A DNA stretch of 30,932 nt from Aurantiochytrium sp. KH105 (lineage: Eukaryota; Sar; Bigyra; Thraustochytrida; Thraustochytriidae): contig BGKB01000300.1 of the NCBI GenBank assembly GCA_003116975.1, positions 1 through 30,932 of the forward strand, written 5' to 3'. Below the pieces are notes generated by a model. That model did no database searches and was not told where the DNA came from. It was given only the letters and a program-made list of their open reading frames with translations. Below are positions 1-10,027 of the stretch, piece after piece. Made by a program: the position numbers and the translations under genes. Every line of letters starts with the position of its first letter. The first letter of the stretch is position 1.

Positions 1-1010
1 CATTTGCAGCGTAATAGTGCAGCGAGAGGGAAACGAGAGAGGCTGCGCAAGGGCAGAGATCTCGCCGGCGCTGCTTTTAGCCATGAAAACCCACCTGTGA
101 CAGCTAGCTGCTGCAGCTGCTGCTGCTGTGGCCAATGAGTGAGCACATTTCCTGGGATCGGGAAACAAAGAGCAAGAGATTGTATGGTGCACGAGAAGCA
201 GGAAAAATGCACTCACCAATGACTCTGACAGACAATGCATGCGATCGGTTGACCGATATGCCATCTATCCATTGGTGACGGGATGAACGCCTGTCGTCAT
301 CATCATTGCCACGAGACGAGATAAGTCCATCTGTACACACACGCAAAGCTCGTGCGTGTGCGTGTATGTGTGTGTTTACCGGCATCACATGACGATCGTA
401 GCATTCATTCTCTTCGTTTAGGAGCGTTTCCGCATGCACAGAATCTTGCTCCATGAGACAAGTCCACGCACGACTGCAACATGCATCCGTGTAGGCGATG
501 AAAGCACCTTGCCACCACCACCACCCGGGCGTGTCCGCTCCTGCCGTCGGAAACCAAGCTTTTCCGGGCCCAGACAGTCCAATTTCACTCGCACCGCGCC
601 TTCCTTCATCCCTTTCCTTCCTTGCCACCTCACCTTCACGCATCCGCTTTTCCGCGTTCAGACGATCGCTCCGGCCAAAGCATTCTTCATCTCGCACAGC
701 TCTCCCTTTCTGTGGCCCACCATGAGCGGCCGTCACTCCATTTCACGCCGCTGTCCGCCCCACCGTTCGCGCTCTCCGTGGCCGTCCCTCCCGACCTCGC
801 TGCGCTCCCGAGTCCGCCTTCGCAGCGGCTGCGGCTCGCATCCTTTCCGCCGCCTTTCGCGCGTCCCCAAGCCAGGCTTTCCCTTCGGCGCGCCGCAAGC
901 CCGCCTTCTTCGCGAGCTCTTCGGGGTCGCTCTCGGGCGCCTTCCCGCCTCCCTGCTTTTCGCTCTCTTTCCCTGCCTCTCTTTCCCCCATATCAGCCCT
1001 ATCATTTACG
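1..1010. other. Gene-free left flank
   Basis: I see no supported gene here. Open frames exist on both strands but are rich in Ser, Arg and Pro, have no recognisable domain and overlap each other. Short simple repeats occur: a CTG-rich stretch near 107-131 and a TG/CA-rich stretch near 336-375. From about 590 the plus strand becomes pyrimidine-rich. It may be the upstream region of the ribB-like gene, or the 3' flank of a gene outside the window. Confidence 0.5.
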
Positions 1011-1363
1011 TGCGCGGGCTCCCGCCCGTAAAGGCGGCCGCGCCCGATCCGCCCGGCGACCGACCGGCCCCGGGCCGCGGCCCGCGCCAAACCCGCGGGC
1101 CCCGCCGCGGGCCGCCTCCCCGCGCCCGCGGCGGCCTCTCCGCGGCGCGCGGGGGCCGGAGGCCGCGCGGGCGCGGCGGAAAAGGCGCGGGAAGGGCGGC
1201 CTTCCCGGGTCGCGGCCGCGCGCCGCGGCCTCATATTACATAGGCGCAACGTGTGGCTCCTGCGAGACAACTTCGCGATCCTGAACAAACCCGCAAAGAA
1301 AGGATCGTCTGCAAGCCAGGGAGCGAGCGAGCGAGCAGCGAGCGAGCAGCGAGCGACAGGACG
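1011..1363 (+). promoter_or_regulatory. CpG-rich leader upstream of DHBP synthase
   Basis: Positions about 1030-1240 are almost entirely G and C and very rich in CG dinucleotides. A purine-rich GCGAGCGAGC-type repeat (about 1320-1358) then leads directly to the ATG at 1364. The position suggests a promoter and 5' leader. No TATA-like element stands out. The assignment is by location and composition only. Confidence 0.4.
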
Positions 1364-2161
1364 ATGAGCGGCGCCGATGGAGAGAACGCGACGAGCGCCG
1401 GCACCATGAGCGAGGGCGTCAAGGCGTGCGTGGAGGCCTTCAAGAACGGCAAGCCGTGCATGGTCTTTGACAGCGCGTTCCGGGAGGGCGAGACGGACTT
1501 GCTGTTCCCCGGTGTCGGCACCAAGCCCGAGTGGATCCGCCGTCTGCGCAAGGAGTGCGGCGGTCTGCTGTTCCTTGCCATCGGCGACGAGGTCGGCGAG
1601 ATGTTCGGCATGCCCTACCTTCAGGACCTCTTCAAGGAGATGGAGGGCTCGCACGCTGTGCTCAAGGCCCTCGACACGACGGATCTCCAGTACGACTCGC
1701 GCTCCGCCTTTACCGTCTCGCTCAACCACCGCAAGACCTTCACCGGCATCACCGACAAGGATCGCGCCCTCACCACGGCCCGCTTCGCCGAGCTCACTAA
1801 GGAGCTCCTCGACGAGAAGGCGGACCAGGAGGCCTGCATCAAGCGCCTTGGCGAGGAGTTCCGCACCCCGGGCCACATTCCCGTGTGCCGCGAGAGCCCC
1901 GGCGGCCTCAAGAACCGCCGCGGCCACACCGAGCTCGCCGTCTCGATCGCCCGCCTCGCAGGTCTTGCTCCTGTCACTATTGGCGCTGAGATGCTCGCCC
2001 CCGAGGGCGACCTCGCGCTTCCCGTCGAGGAGGCCCGCGCCTACGCCAAGAAGCACGGCATCCCCATGGTCGAGGGCTACGAGCTCCTCGAGGCCCATGG
2101 CTTTGCCAAGGAGGCTTCCACTGAGGAGCCGGACGCCAAGAAGGCCAAGACCGACGAATAA
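1364..2161 (+). CDS. ribB: 3,4-dihydroxy-2-butanone-4-phosphate synthase (stand-alone, archaeal-like)
   Basis: This enzyme converts ribulose 5-phosphate to 3,4-dihydroxy-2-butanone 4-phosphate plus formate, supplying the four-carbon unit of riboflavin. The 265-residue protein carries the acidic substrate/metal motif REGETDLLFPG near residues 40-50, a GITDKDRA-type loop near 127-134, PGHIPVCRESPGG near 168-180 and the RGHTEL motif near 185-190, all in the family order. The REGETD form resembles archaeal enzymes as I remember them; bacterial RibB usually has an EDRENEGD-type motif. No GTP cyclohydrolase II domain is fused to it. The frame is open upstream to an ATG at 1253, but I chose 1364 (A at -3) because conservation begins later and the upstream part is low complexity; ATG 1406 is another option. 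The tail ends in a Lys-rich stretch, KKAKTDE. It appears intronless, and the next gene starts 890 bp downstream. Confidence 0.93.
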   Translation: MSGADGENATSAGTMSEGVKACVEAFKNGKPCMVFDSAFREGETDLLFPGVGTKPEWIRRLRKECGGLLFLAIGDEVGEMFGMPYLQDLFKEMEGSHAVLKALDTTDLQYDSRSAFTVSLNHRKTFTGITDKDRALTTARFAELTKELLDEKADQEACIKRLGEEFRTPGHIPVCRESPGGLKNRRGHTELAVSIARLAGLAPVTIGAEMLAPEGDLALPVEEARAYAKKHGIPMVEGYELLEAHGFAKEASTEEPDAKKAKTDE

Positions 2162-3051
2162 GCTCGACATTACACGTGTCTTGTCGCAAGTTAGGCGCTC
2201 GTCCTTTTCTTTTTCCAATTCTTCCCGCGCAAGCATCTCGATCGATCGTTCGTCCGTCCTGAGTCTTGTTGTCTCAGGTCACGTCAGGTTCCGCTGAGCT
2301 GGACAGACCGGCGGCATATGCGCCGTGTTCTTACTCTGCTGCAGGTAGGCGGTCCAGCACATCCTGGCGTCTGCGTCACCCTCACTGCTAGACTGTTTAT
2401 CTATTTTCTCATAATCAATATCATGCGCTGATGTTCAATCATCTGACACCCCAAAGTTCCTTTTTTCCTTGGTTGCTCATCTTCTCGTCATTGTCGCTTC
2501 CTTTGTTGCTTGTGCGAGAAGCTCCACTTCGTCGTTTCGTCCATGTTTGCCCTGTCTTGACTGACACGAAGCAGCTGCTTTTTCCACGCGACGAGCTCTT
2601 GATGTGATGCCGTGATCGTCACTCCAAATCACACATTTCATCGAAAATCCCTCTTCCCCTCCTCGCCACGACCTTCATACCTCCACGACCGATGCCCAAA
2701 ACAGCATCGCCGCTGCAAGGTCTTCTCGATCAAGGCGACCTTGGCTCCTCGAGATCGCCTTCGGGCTGGCTGGCTGGCTGGCTGGCCGGCGGGCCGGCGC
2801 GATGGTCTCGAGGGAAAGTCCACTTGCAGGCGCCGCCACTTACTTCAACTTCGTGCACCCGGCAGTGTGTGCCAGCGAGCCTTGTTTGGTGGCTCCGGCC
2901 AATCCAATCCGGAAAGACAGACTCGCAGACAGACGCCCACGCAGAACGGGAAAGCGCGCGGCGCGGCGAGCGGGAGCGCGGGCGCGGCGACCTAGCTCGC
3001 GCGAGGGCGGGAGAGCGAGCGGGCGGGCGAGCGGGCGAGCCGCGCGAGGCG
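2162..3051. other. Intergenic region between ribB-like gene and eIF3j gene
   Basis: No gene is supported. The first part is a T-rich likely 3' UTR. A GGCT tetranucleotide run with GGCC-rich flank lies at about 2764-2798. The last 150 bases become GC- and purine-rich (GAGCGGGCG-type repeats) immediately before the eIF3j start, similar to the leaders of other genes in this window. Confidence 0.5.
2764..2798. repeat. GGCT tetranucleotide microsatellite
   Basis: About five tandem GGCT units are followed by a GGCCGGCGGGCCGGCG stretch. It lies in the probable promoter or leader of the eIF3j gene. Confidence 0.8.
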
Positions 3052-3828
3052 ATGTCGTGGGATGACGACGACTGGGAGACGGCGGCCGACCAGGTGCTGG
3101 CGGCCGCCGACGGCGTCGACGACGACAAGGCCGCCGCCGTCCTCGAGGACAGCGACGACGAGGAGGTGGTAGACTTTGGCAACGAGGGCGAGGCCAGCGA
3201 GTCCACTAAGGCTCGCAAGCAAGGCGACGGCGCCAAGGCCAAGGCCAAGAAGATGACCAAGGCCAAGAAGAAGGAGATGGAGGAAAAGCTCGAGAAGGAG
3301 GCCGAGGCTCTTCGCAACGCCAAGCCACTCTCCAAGGAGGAGAAAATCGCAGAGAAGCAGCGCCTTCAGCAGCTTGCCGAGGAATCGGACCTCTCGCTCA
3401 TGGGCGAAATGTTCCAGGCCAAGAAGGACGAAGGCACTCTCGATGCCCAGGCCATCCAGAGCCTTTTGCAGGCCGTTCCCCTCGAAGAAGAGGAGCAGTA
3501 CAAGGACTTCGCCTCGGCGATCGGCCACCGCATCGAGGTCGAGGATGACTCGTTCATGACCAAGGAGTTCCTCAAGGAGCTCTGCCGTCACCTCGGCCGC
3601 ACCATCAAGGGTGAAGACTTTGCAGAGGTTGTTGCCGTGCTTAACGTTATTAAGAACGAGCGTGTCAAGACTGATCAGAACAAGAAGAAGAAGAAGGTGG
3701 GCAAGAAGTTTGCCAACGTTGCTCGTAGCAACACCGACGACCTTGCTGACTTTAGCGGTGCGGACGCTCGTGGCCTTGCTCACGCCGCCTCATACGTGGA
3801 TGAGAACCTCGACGGTGACTTTATGTAG
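3052..3828 (+). CDS. EIF3J: Eukaryotic translation initiation factor 3 subunit J
   Basis: eIF3j (yeast Hcr1) is a loosely bound eIF3 subunit that acts near the 40S decoding site and mRNA entry channel in initiation and recycling. The 258-residue protein opens with MSWDDDDWE, the acidic, tryptophan-containing start typical of this family. It continues with an acidic segment to about residue 60, a long Lys/Glu/Ala-rich helix (about 60-120), a globular helical core (about 120-210) and a lysine cluster (KKKKKVGKK). It ends in GDFM, close to the DDFM ending of known eIF3j proteins. Length matches the family. I chose ATG 3052 (G at -3) over an open extension to 2692 because the extension is low-complexity Arg/Gly/Ala. 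A pyrimidine tract follows the TAG stop. No intron is seen. Confidence 0.93.
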   Translation: MSWDDDDWETAADQVLAAADGVDDDKAAAVLEDSDDEEVVDFGNEGEASESTKARKQGDGAKAKAKKMTKAKKKEMEEKLEKEAEALRNAKPLSKEEKIAEKQRLQQLAEESDLSLMGEMFQAKKDEGTLDAQAIQSLLQAVPLEEEEQYKDFASAIGHRIEVEDDSFMTKEFLKELCRHLGRTIKGEDFAEVVAVLNVIKNERVKTDQNKKKKKVGKKFANVARSNTDDLADFSGADARGLAHAASYVDENLDGDFM

Positions 3829-3868
3829 GCTATGCCGCGATGTCGCAATTGATTTTGCTCTCCCTCTG

Positions 3869-3906
3869 ACCTTTCCTTTTTTCTTTTTTTTCTTTTCTTT
3901 TTTTAC
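3869..3906 (+). other. Pyrimidine tract in the eIF3j 3' flank
   Basis: An almost uninterrupted C/T stretch, mostly T, starts about 40 bp after the stop. It probably lies in the 3' UTR or marks 3'-end processing. No AATAAA is seen close by. Confidence 0.4.
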
Positions 3907-4016
3907 ATTTCGGCACTCTTTGTTGTATTCGCGTTTGCCCACATCCATCCGACCCCTTGGGTCTTGGTCCGTTCAAAGGCTGATGATGCTCGCTGGCTAG
4001 CGAGAATGGGGACTAA

Positions 4017-4942
4017 GACGCTGCTACGATTCGTTTTGAGCGTGGCGCAGACGTGGATCTTCAGAACAGCGGAGGGAACACCGCACTGATACTTGCTTGT
4101 GCTATGCCTTATTTGGCGGAAAAACTTGTTGAACACCGCACGAGCCTGAAGCTGCATGCAATCCATTGATAGCTGCTTGCGACACAATTGTGCAGAGTCT
4201 CGTAGATCATGGTGCTGACCTCGACACTTGCAAGACGTGATTGGGAATGCCGCTCTCATGTTTTCATGTTTTGTAGCCAAGCTAAAATTGCTAGAATTGC
4301 TAGATTTCCATGGCGCCGCCTTGAATGTCCAAGATATGGATGGCCAGACCTCTCTTATGCTCGCCTGTCGTTTTGCCACGCCAGATATCGCAAAAGAAAC
4401 TCGCTGAGTATGGTGCCAGTCTCGATATGCGGGACGACCATTGCAATTCTGCGCTTATGTTTGCATGCAAAAAGAGCCCTCAAAACCTGGAAATCGTTGC
4501 GAAGACCTCTTGGATTGCGTCAAGCTCTGTTAGGAGGCGGTGGCAGCTTCAAGCCTGATGGACGAGGAAGGCAATACTGCGCTATCGGTCGCGAACGTTC
4601 ATTCTCGGCAAGATGTTGTGGATTTTCTTGCATTCGTCATGTAACCTCTTGCGAGCCTTGGTACTTCGTTTCCTTGACTAATAATTCATTTCAGTGGGGA
4701 GGTGTGTGGACTTGACTGACGAGGAACTCGAATTGATGGGAGTGAGCTCGTCTGAGACTCGCAGAGCTATCCTGGAGCGCTTAGCGTCGCAAACGCCGTC
4801 CGAAAAGCCGTTGTCACGGTGGCTCTTCCAACGTGTGAGACAAGTTTTCTCTTGGCTAGCCTTGATCGTGGAACGAAACGAAGGATCTGATTCTTTATTT
4901 TTATTTCATTTGCGTCCAGCAGCCAGCTGTGCAAGCGAATAA
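4017..4942 (+). pseudogene. Decayed ankyrin-repeat plus SAM-domain gene
   Basis: Ankyrin-repeat sense can be read in short pieces that change frame. The piece from 4032 gives ERGADVDLQ and GNTALILACA, then a stop at 4167. The piece ending at 4238 gives PLIAACDTIVQ and LVDHGADLD. The piece 4240-4407 gives GNAALMFSC, LLDFHGAALNVQDMDGQTSL and LACR. The piece from 4397 gives LAEYGASLDMRD and SALMFACKKS. The piece from 4552 gives DEEGNTALSVANVHSRQDVV. After a 54-bp intron-like segment (4641-4694, branch-like TTGACTAATAA, ending TTTCAG), the end reads LTDEELELMGVSSSETRRAI, the last two helices of a SAM domain, and closes at 4942. Ankyrin plus SAM proteins are usually intracellular scaffolds. At least four frame changes and internal stops argue for decay. 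Assembly error is an alternative, though neighbouring genes are intact. Confidence 0.82.
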
Positions 4943-5339
4943 TTTTACTACTCGAAAAAATAAAGAAGAAAAGAAAGTTGTGTGCAGGGACGCTGATCAT
5001 AAGAACCGCCAGGAATCTGCCGAGAAACTATGCTTGATTGTTTGCTGCAGTCCTGACTGGCGAGTCTCTCGCATGGACGCTCTTTAGCGATGATCCGTCC
5101 CAAGCGTGCGAGTTCTTCCTTTTCACAGCATGGCGCGCAGTTTGGCGGACGGACGACCTCGCGTGAAAATGGAAAGAAAAATCGTATGAGACTTTGTTCA
5201 AGAACCACTTCCGACGACATTGTTCAGCTCAGACCCTTTGCCTCACCGAGGCTGGTTGGCTGGTTCTTTTCCCATAATGCTTATAGTGAATTCTCGACCC
5301 AAGCGTGCAGATTCTTCCATTTCACGGCGTGGCAAAATG
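4943..5339. other. Flank of the ankyrin-SAM remnant with a diverged duplicated segment
   Basis: No complete gene is visible. Two related stretches of about 40 bp (about 5096-5140 and 5296-5338) share CCAAGCGTGC, TTCTTCC and TTTCAC blocks in the same order and read as RPKRASSSFS and RPKRADSSIS in one sense. They may be remnants of a duplicated coding segment or a dispersed repeat. Confidence 0.4.
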
Positions 5340-6192
5340 GTGGTCAATCTGTCAGCGAGTCGGCCCCCAGGCAGCCGGCCAGCCAGTGGCCAACCAACCA
5401 ACCAGCCCTCCGTCCATTCGTCCGTCCCAGTGACGATGGCTACCGCGAGTCACACCAACAGGACTCGAGCGAACTGCTATGACGGACCGTTAAATTGGCG
5501 ACAACGACGACGTCGACGTCGACGCGGCCGCTGCCTGCCGCCGCCCCTACCGCCGCTTGGAGTGCTTTTCTTCCGACGCGTTGGAGCAGCGGCCGGCAGA
5601 CTTGTGCGTGAGAGGTTCGCGCAGCTCGCTGCTGATGTGCCTCGTCTTACATCTACTGCATCAAGCCACGGCGACAACGCAACGTCCGCGGACGTCGTTT
5701 CCATCCAAGAAACTCTTCCCGACAGGCCATGTCGAGTGCCTCGCGCATAACGGCCTCGCGGACGCGTCCCACGATCTGCTGCTGCTGCTACCTGCTGCCG
5801 GCTGGTCGTCGACAGCCGCACGCAGCATTGGCAGCTGGCCGCGCGAGCGACCAATCAATCCCCCACGCGCCGCGCAGATTGCGCTCGTAGGGAAGAAAGC
5901 TCCTTCTTGGCGGCGGTATCGTCGCCGCACAGCGCACAGCGCCGCGTCGTCGAGCTTGTAACGGTCGCGCTTTGTTGGAGCCGCGGGGTACCGGTGGGCT
6001 GGCGCGCGCAGCGACCGAGCGACGTCTTCGCGTCCGGTCCTCGCGCGCCTCGGAGACCGCTCGCCCATCGCGATCGCGTCCACCGGCCGCCCGCGTCGCG
6101 CGTCTGTCGCTGCGCAGAGGCGACGGTTGTTATGGACGACGCGGAGCGCCTCGCAACTTGAAGAGCACGGGCTCTGGGATTCCTAGCGCCTT

Positions 6193-6230
6193 AGCAAGCA
6201 AGCAAGCAAGCAAGCAAGCGAGCAAGCCAG
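6193..6230. repeat. AGCA tetranucleotide microsatellite
   Basis: A run of AGCA units with a few substitutions towards its right end (AGCG, AGCC). Confidence 0.85.
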
Positions 6231-6340
6231 CCACGAGCGCAGCGCTGGTGGTGTGGCGCGCCGAAGCTTCAGGCTAGAGCGCAGCGCTGCGCTCATGGAG
6301 TTCTCGTTGTGCGGGCGGCTGCGTCCGTGGCCGTATTCGT

Positions 6341-6383
6341 CCCAGTCCAAGTCCCAGTCCCAGTCCCAGTCCTAGTCCCAGTT
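6341..6383. repeat. CCCAGT hexanucleotide repeat
   Basis: About seven units of CCCAGT, with two single-base variants (CCAAGT and CCTAGT). Confidence 0.85.
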
Positions 6384-6764
6384 CGCGATAACGAGAACAA
6401 CACCTACTACTTTTATGATATACCCAACGGCCGTTCCCCCCGTCCCACAAGCCGGGCGCCGCCTCGGTCAGGACTCGGGTCAGGCCGCGCCGTGGTAGGA
6501 CCGCATGCGTTGCGCCCTCGTCTGCGGCGATGCGAGCACAACCAGCCAGCCAAGCGACCAGGTCGCATCGGTTGGAGCGAGCGAGCCTGTGCTTCGCTCG
6601 TCTCGTCGCTGCGAAAGCGAGCCGCCATCGAGAGGCGCGTGCTCTCCCTCGCGCCGGCTGTTTGGTTTCGCGTGCGTGCAGTGCACTGCAGCCGGCACGG
6701 GCAGCGCACACCGCACCGTCTATCTACGAGACGAAGATTCCACGAGGCCAAGACCACGACTACC

Positions 6765-6812
6765 TCTGCAGCAGCAGTTGCAGCAGCAGCAGCTGCAGCT
6801 GCTGCTGCTGCA
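6765..6812. repeat. CAG/CTG tract with a perfect 34-bp palindrome
   Basis: CAG repeats run into CTG repeats around a centre between 6795 and 6796. Positions 6779-6812 are a perfect inverted repeat with no spacer, so either strand could fold into a hairpin or the duplex into a cruciform. Confidence 0.9.
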
Positions 6813-7513
6813 GATGGAATCGGATGGATAATGCCACTGGCCATGGCGGCTGGCCGAAGAAGCGAAGAGCCAGGAACAGACAAGACCGAGACTAACTTGA
6901 AAACGGGCGAAGATTGGGATGGGCCAGAAACCACTTTCACGGTCACAACGATTGGTCAAGAACTCCGAACAAGTATCGGCTCGCTTGCTAGAAAGAAATT
7001 GACGCCGTGCATTTGATCCGCCCGAGCGCACTTCTATACTTTCCCATTCCAACCCGCGGCAGCATGCCGCGCCAAAAGAGGCCGCAAGCAGCAGCAACTC
7101 TAGCACCAGTATCCGACGGGGCTCGCCGACATTGGCGGTCGCGATCACATCGTCAGCGCGCGTCGCGGCGGCGCGTTCGCAAGCGCCCCTCCTGCGCGCC
7201 ATACCGTGGCGGGTGACCAGGAGGAGGAGACTCGAAAGCGGAGGCCTGGATGGAAATGGAAATGAAATGCGAATAACCGCACGAGACCAGGCTCCGGCGC
7301 ACACAAAAACAAACAAAGACAAGTTCTGCACCGTTCGATCGGATGAAAAACCCGCCTATTCATCCCGCAGCCGCTGCCGCTGCTGCCAGCTGCGGTGGCA
7401 CGGAGATGGACGGGTCCTCGGGAGCCACGCGACTGACTCGCCCCGCGACGTCTGTGCTGCTGCGCCCTGACTGGCGTCTGCGGCATCGCCTCTGCCTCCG
7501 TGCCTCCTCGCCC

Positions 7514-7542
7514 AATCGATCGGTCGGTCGATCGGTCGGTCT
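7514..7542. repeat. CGGT/CGAT tetranucleotide microsatellite
   Basis: Alternating GATCGGTCGGTC units repeat twice in tandem. Confidence 0.75.
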
Positions 7543-7789
7543 GTGTGCCTGGCTGCCCTGCCCGCCTCCGCGCCTGCGAGGAAAGGCGGCAAGGCGCGGC
7601 GCGGGAGGCGTCCATGTGCACGCTCGCTGTGGGGATTCTTTTTCTCCGAAGTTACCGCAGTCCGCGCGACTGTTCACGGGCTGTGGCCGCGCGAAAGACC
7701 GGGCCACCTTCGGCCCCCACAGCGTAGCACACAGGGGCCCCTAGCTTGCTCGGGACTGCTCGCCCGGCCCAGGCCAGCCTCGCGTCGCC

Positions 7790-7820
7790 TAGCGTCGCAT
7801 CGCATCGCATCGCATCGCAG
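7790..7820. repeat. CGCAT pentanucleotide repeat
   Basis: About five CGCAT units in tandem, followed by related GCGACTCGCGTCGC sequence. Confidence 0.8.
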
Positions 7821-8211
7821 CGACTCGCGTCGCAGCCATCCCTCCCTCCATGGCCATCCGTCCGTCCATTCGCCCATTGATCGGCTCGCCCCCGACCAGC
7901 CGCTCGCGCGTGAGCCCTTCCTTCCTCGCCCCAGGCTCAGCCGCAGCGCGCGCGCGCGCGCACGCACTCGCTCGCTCCGTCCATTCAGCATAGCTGGCAA
8001 CAAGCACTGAGCCCAAGTAAGTACGTGGATTAACGCCTTCCCCAAGTGAACTCGAGTGCGATGCATGGGCTGCGCCCAGCGGGAGAGAGGCACGACGCGT
8101 AGCAAGTGCTTTCTGACACATGGGCGCCCCAAGACCGCCAAGGTTGCCCAGAGGACTTGGCACGGACCCCGGGTTTTGTACGATCGAAGTTAGGCCCGGC
8201 GCAGTTTTGGC

Positions 8212-8252
8212 CGCCAGCCAGCCCGCCCGCCCGCCCGCCAGCCAGCCAGCCA
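8212..8252. repeat. CCAG/CCCG tetranucleotide microsatellite
   Basis: Runs of GCCA, then GCCC, then GCCA units; a tetranucleotide tract with an internal block substitution. Confidence 0.8.
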
Positions 8253-9083
8253 ATCAACGTCTGCAGCCAACCAACGATCGAACCAATCAACCGGCCGGCC
8301 GCGAGCGATGTTGTTCGCCTTTAGCATTGTTGGTGCCTTTGGCTGTCACTCCCGGACGACCGACCACGCAACCAATCAGCAGCTCCGGTTCGGCGCTTCG
8401 ACTGGTGGGTGGCCAGGCGACCAGTCTCGCCCCGATTCCCGGCGTAGTCGACAACACGTCGCCGGCCGCCGTTCTTGGTGGCACGAAACGACACCAGCTC
8501 AGGCTCAAGCTTCGCAAACAGCGCAGCGCAACTCGCAGCGACGCCAGAAACCCCGTGCGAGCTGCTGCTGCTGCTGCTGTTTTTGCTGATGTTTTTGCTG
8601 TTCCTGCTGCTGCGAATGCGAGCTCCTCACACACGGTTTGCCGGTCGCTCGTCCGGTTCCAGCTGCACGCGAACCCTCGCTGAGCGCGGCTAGCGAGCGT
8701 GCATCGTTGATCATGTCGCGGCAGCTCGAGAGACGCGCTCGACGATGGCGTGGTTGCCGATTGGCCGAGGCGCACGCAGCCGCAGCGTTGGGTGGGCCCG
8801 TGCCTCGCAAAGCGAACCTTTGGAGCAGAGGAGAAAAAATGATTTCTTGCGAACGTCTGACCTGAAACCGCAGGGCTCGACGGGACTGGTCTCGTCTAGG
8901 TCTGGTCTCGGGATGTCTCTTTTTGTCTCGTGTCGGCTAGGCACGCACGCACGCTCGCGATGCGGACGAGACTGGTCTCGTGGCCCGTGCCTGGAGCCTG
9001 GTGCCTGGGGTCTCGCCATCGTTTCGTCTCGCATCATTTCGCCGACCGGGAGTGTCTCGGCGACTTGCCTCGTGCCGCGGTTT

Positions 9084-9163
9084 CCTTCGCCAAGCTTCGC
9101 AGCTTCTCCTTCGCCAAGCTTCGCAGCTTCTCCTTCGCCAAGCTTAGCAGCTTCTCCTTCGCC
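9084..9163. repeat. 24-bp tandem repeat, 3.3 copies
   Basis: The units start at 9084, 9108 and 9132, with a partial copy at 9156. Each full copy contains CCAAGCTT (a HindIII site) and GCAGCTTCT. The copies are nearly identical. The 24-bp period keeps frame, but no surrounding gene is supported. Confidence 0.9.
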
Positions 9164-9278
9164 GGCGATTTGGCTTGCTGGCTTGCACTGGATTTCCGCA
9201 GAGCTGTTCGTCTGGCGGGCATTCCTTTCTCCTCATGATCTTGATCTTGCTCTTGCTTGTGTCGCTTGCCATTGCAAT

Positions 9279-9303
9279 GCTGTGCTGTGCTGTGCTGTGC
9301 TGC
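9279..9303. repeat. GCTGT pentanucleotide repeat
   Basis: Four to five GCTGT units in tandem. Confidence 0.8.
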
Positions 9304-9562
9304 GCCGTTTGTTGTTGCTTGTTTATTTGTTTGTGCTTGTGCCGCGTCAGTGGTGGCGGTCCCTCCATTTACGTCTTCAAGATTGGTCCTCTGCGCTGCG
9401 TCTTCATCTATCTTGTCGGCAGGCAGCGACCGCGCTTCGCCTCGCTCGAACGCCGAATCGCTCGGCGGCGATGCGAGCGCGAGCGTCTCGATTCTTCTTC
9501 TCCTTCTTCTGTCTCGGCCTTCTGCGAGCCCCAACGCCTCGGAGAAGATGATGAAGAAGCGA

Positions 9563-9624
9563 GCCTTGCCGTGCCGTGCCGTGCCGTGCCTTGCCGAGTC
9601 GAGCCTTGCCTTGCCTTGCCTTGG
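9563..9624. repeat. TGCCG/TGCCT pentanucleotide repeat
   Basis: Two blocks of pentanucleotide units (mostly GTGCC, then CTTGC) are separated by GAGTCGAG. Confidence 0.8.
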
Positions 9625-10027
9625 CTCGAAGGCAACCTCCTCCCACGTGCTTTGGGGCGACCGACCGACCAGGCGAATGAGTCGCAGTGGCGGCTGCGGG
9701 GGCGCGTACCCACACGCGTCCCGCACCCCGCCGCTCAACGGTCACTCACTTACTTCGGCGCCCCGTCCACGCCGCCGCAATCGCAGCGTAAGCAGGCAGG
9801 CTAGCGCGCGGCCAAGCGGTGTGCGCCGGTAGGCAGCCTGCCTGCTTCTGGCCCGGCCCCGCCCGTGCGGCAGGCTCGCGCTTTCTCCTCCCCTCCCCTC
9901 TCCCTCGCTCCCCGTCACCTCCAACTTCCTTGCGCGGCAGTGCGTGCATGCCTCGCATGCCTGCGCGTGCTTCCCTGCGAGGCGAGGAGGCGACGGATCC
10001 GCGCGTCCCATTGGTCCGGGCCGGCGG

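Noticed and set aside
434..1284. Plus-strand Arg/Pro/Ser-rich open frames upstream of the ribB-like gene
   Set aside because: Low complexity, several overlapping frames open at once because of high GC, and no domain.
743..2236. Long minus-strand open frame over the ribB-like gene
   Set aside because: It is antisense to a gene with clear family motifs, and its Ala/Leu/Gly/Arg composition is what a GC-rich antisense frame gives.
2992..3783. Leu-rich minus-strand frame over eIF3j
   Set aside because: It is the antisense of Lys/Glu codons; poly-Leu runs are an artefact.
6309..7016. Plus-strand open frame of about 235 codons in the microsatellite region
   Set aside because: It is mainly translation of the CCCAGT and CAG/CTG repeats with Arg/Ser-rich flanks. 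No recognisable domain or conserved-looking core.
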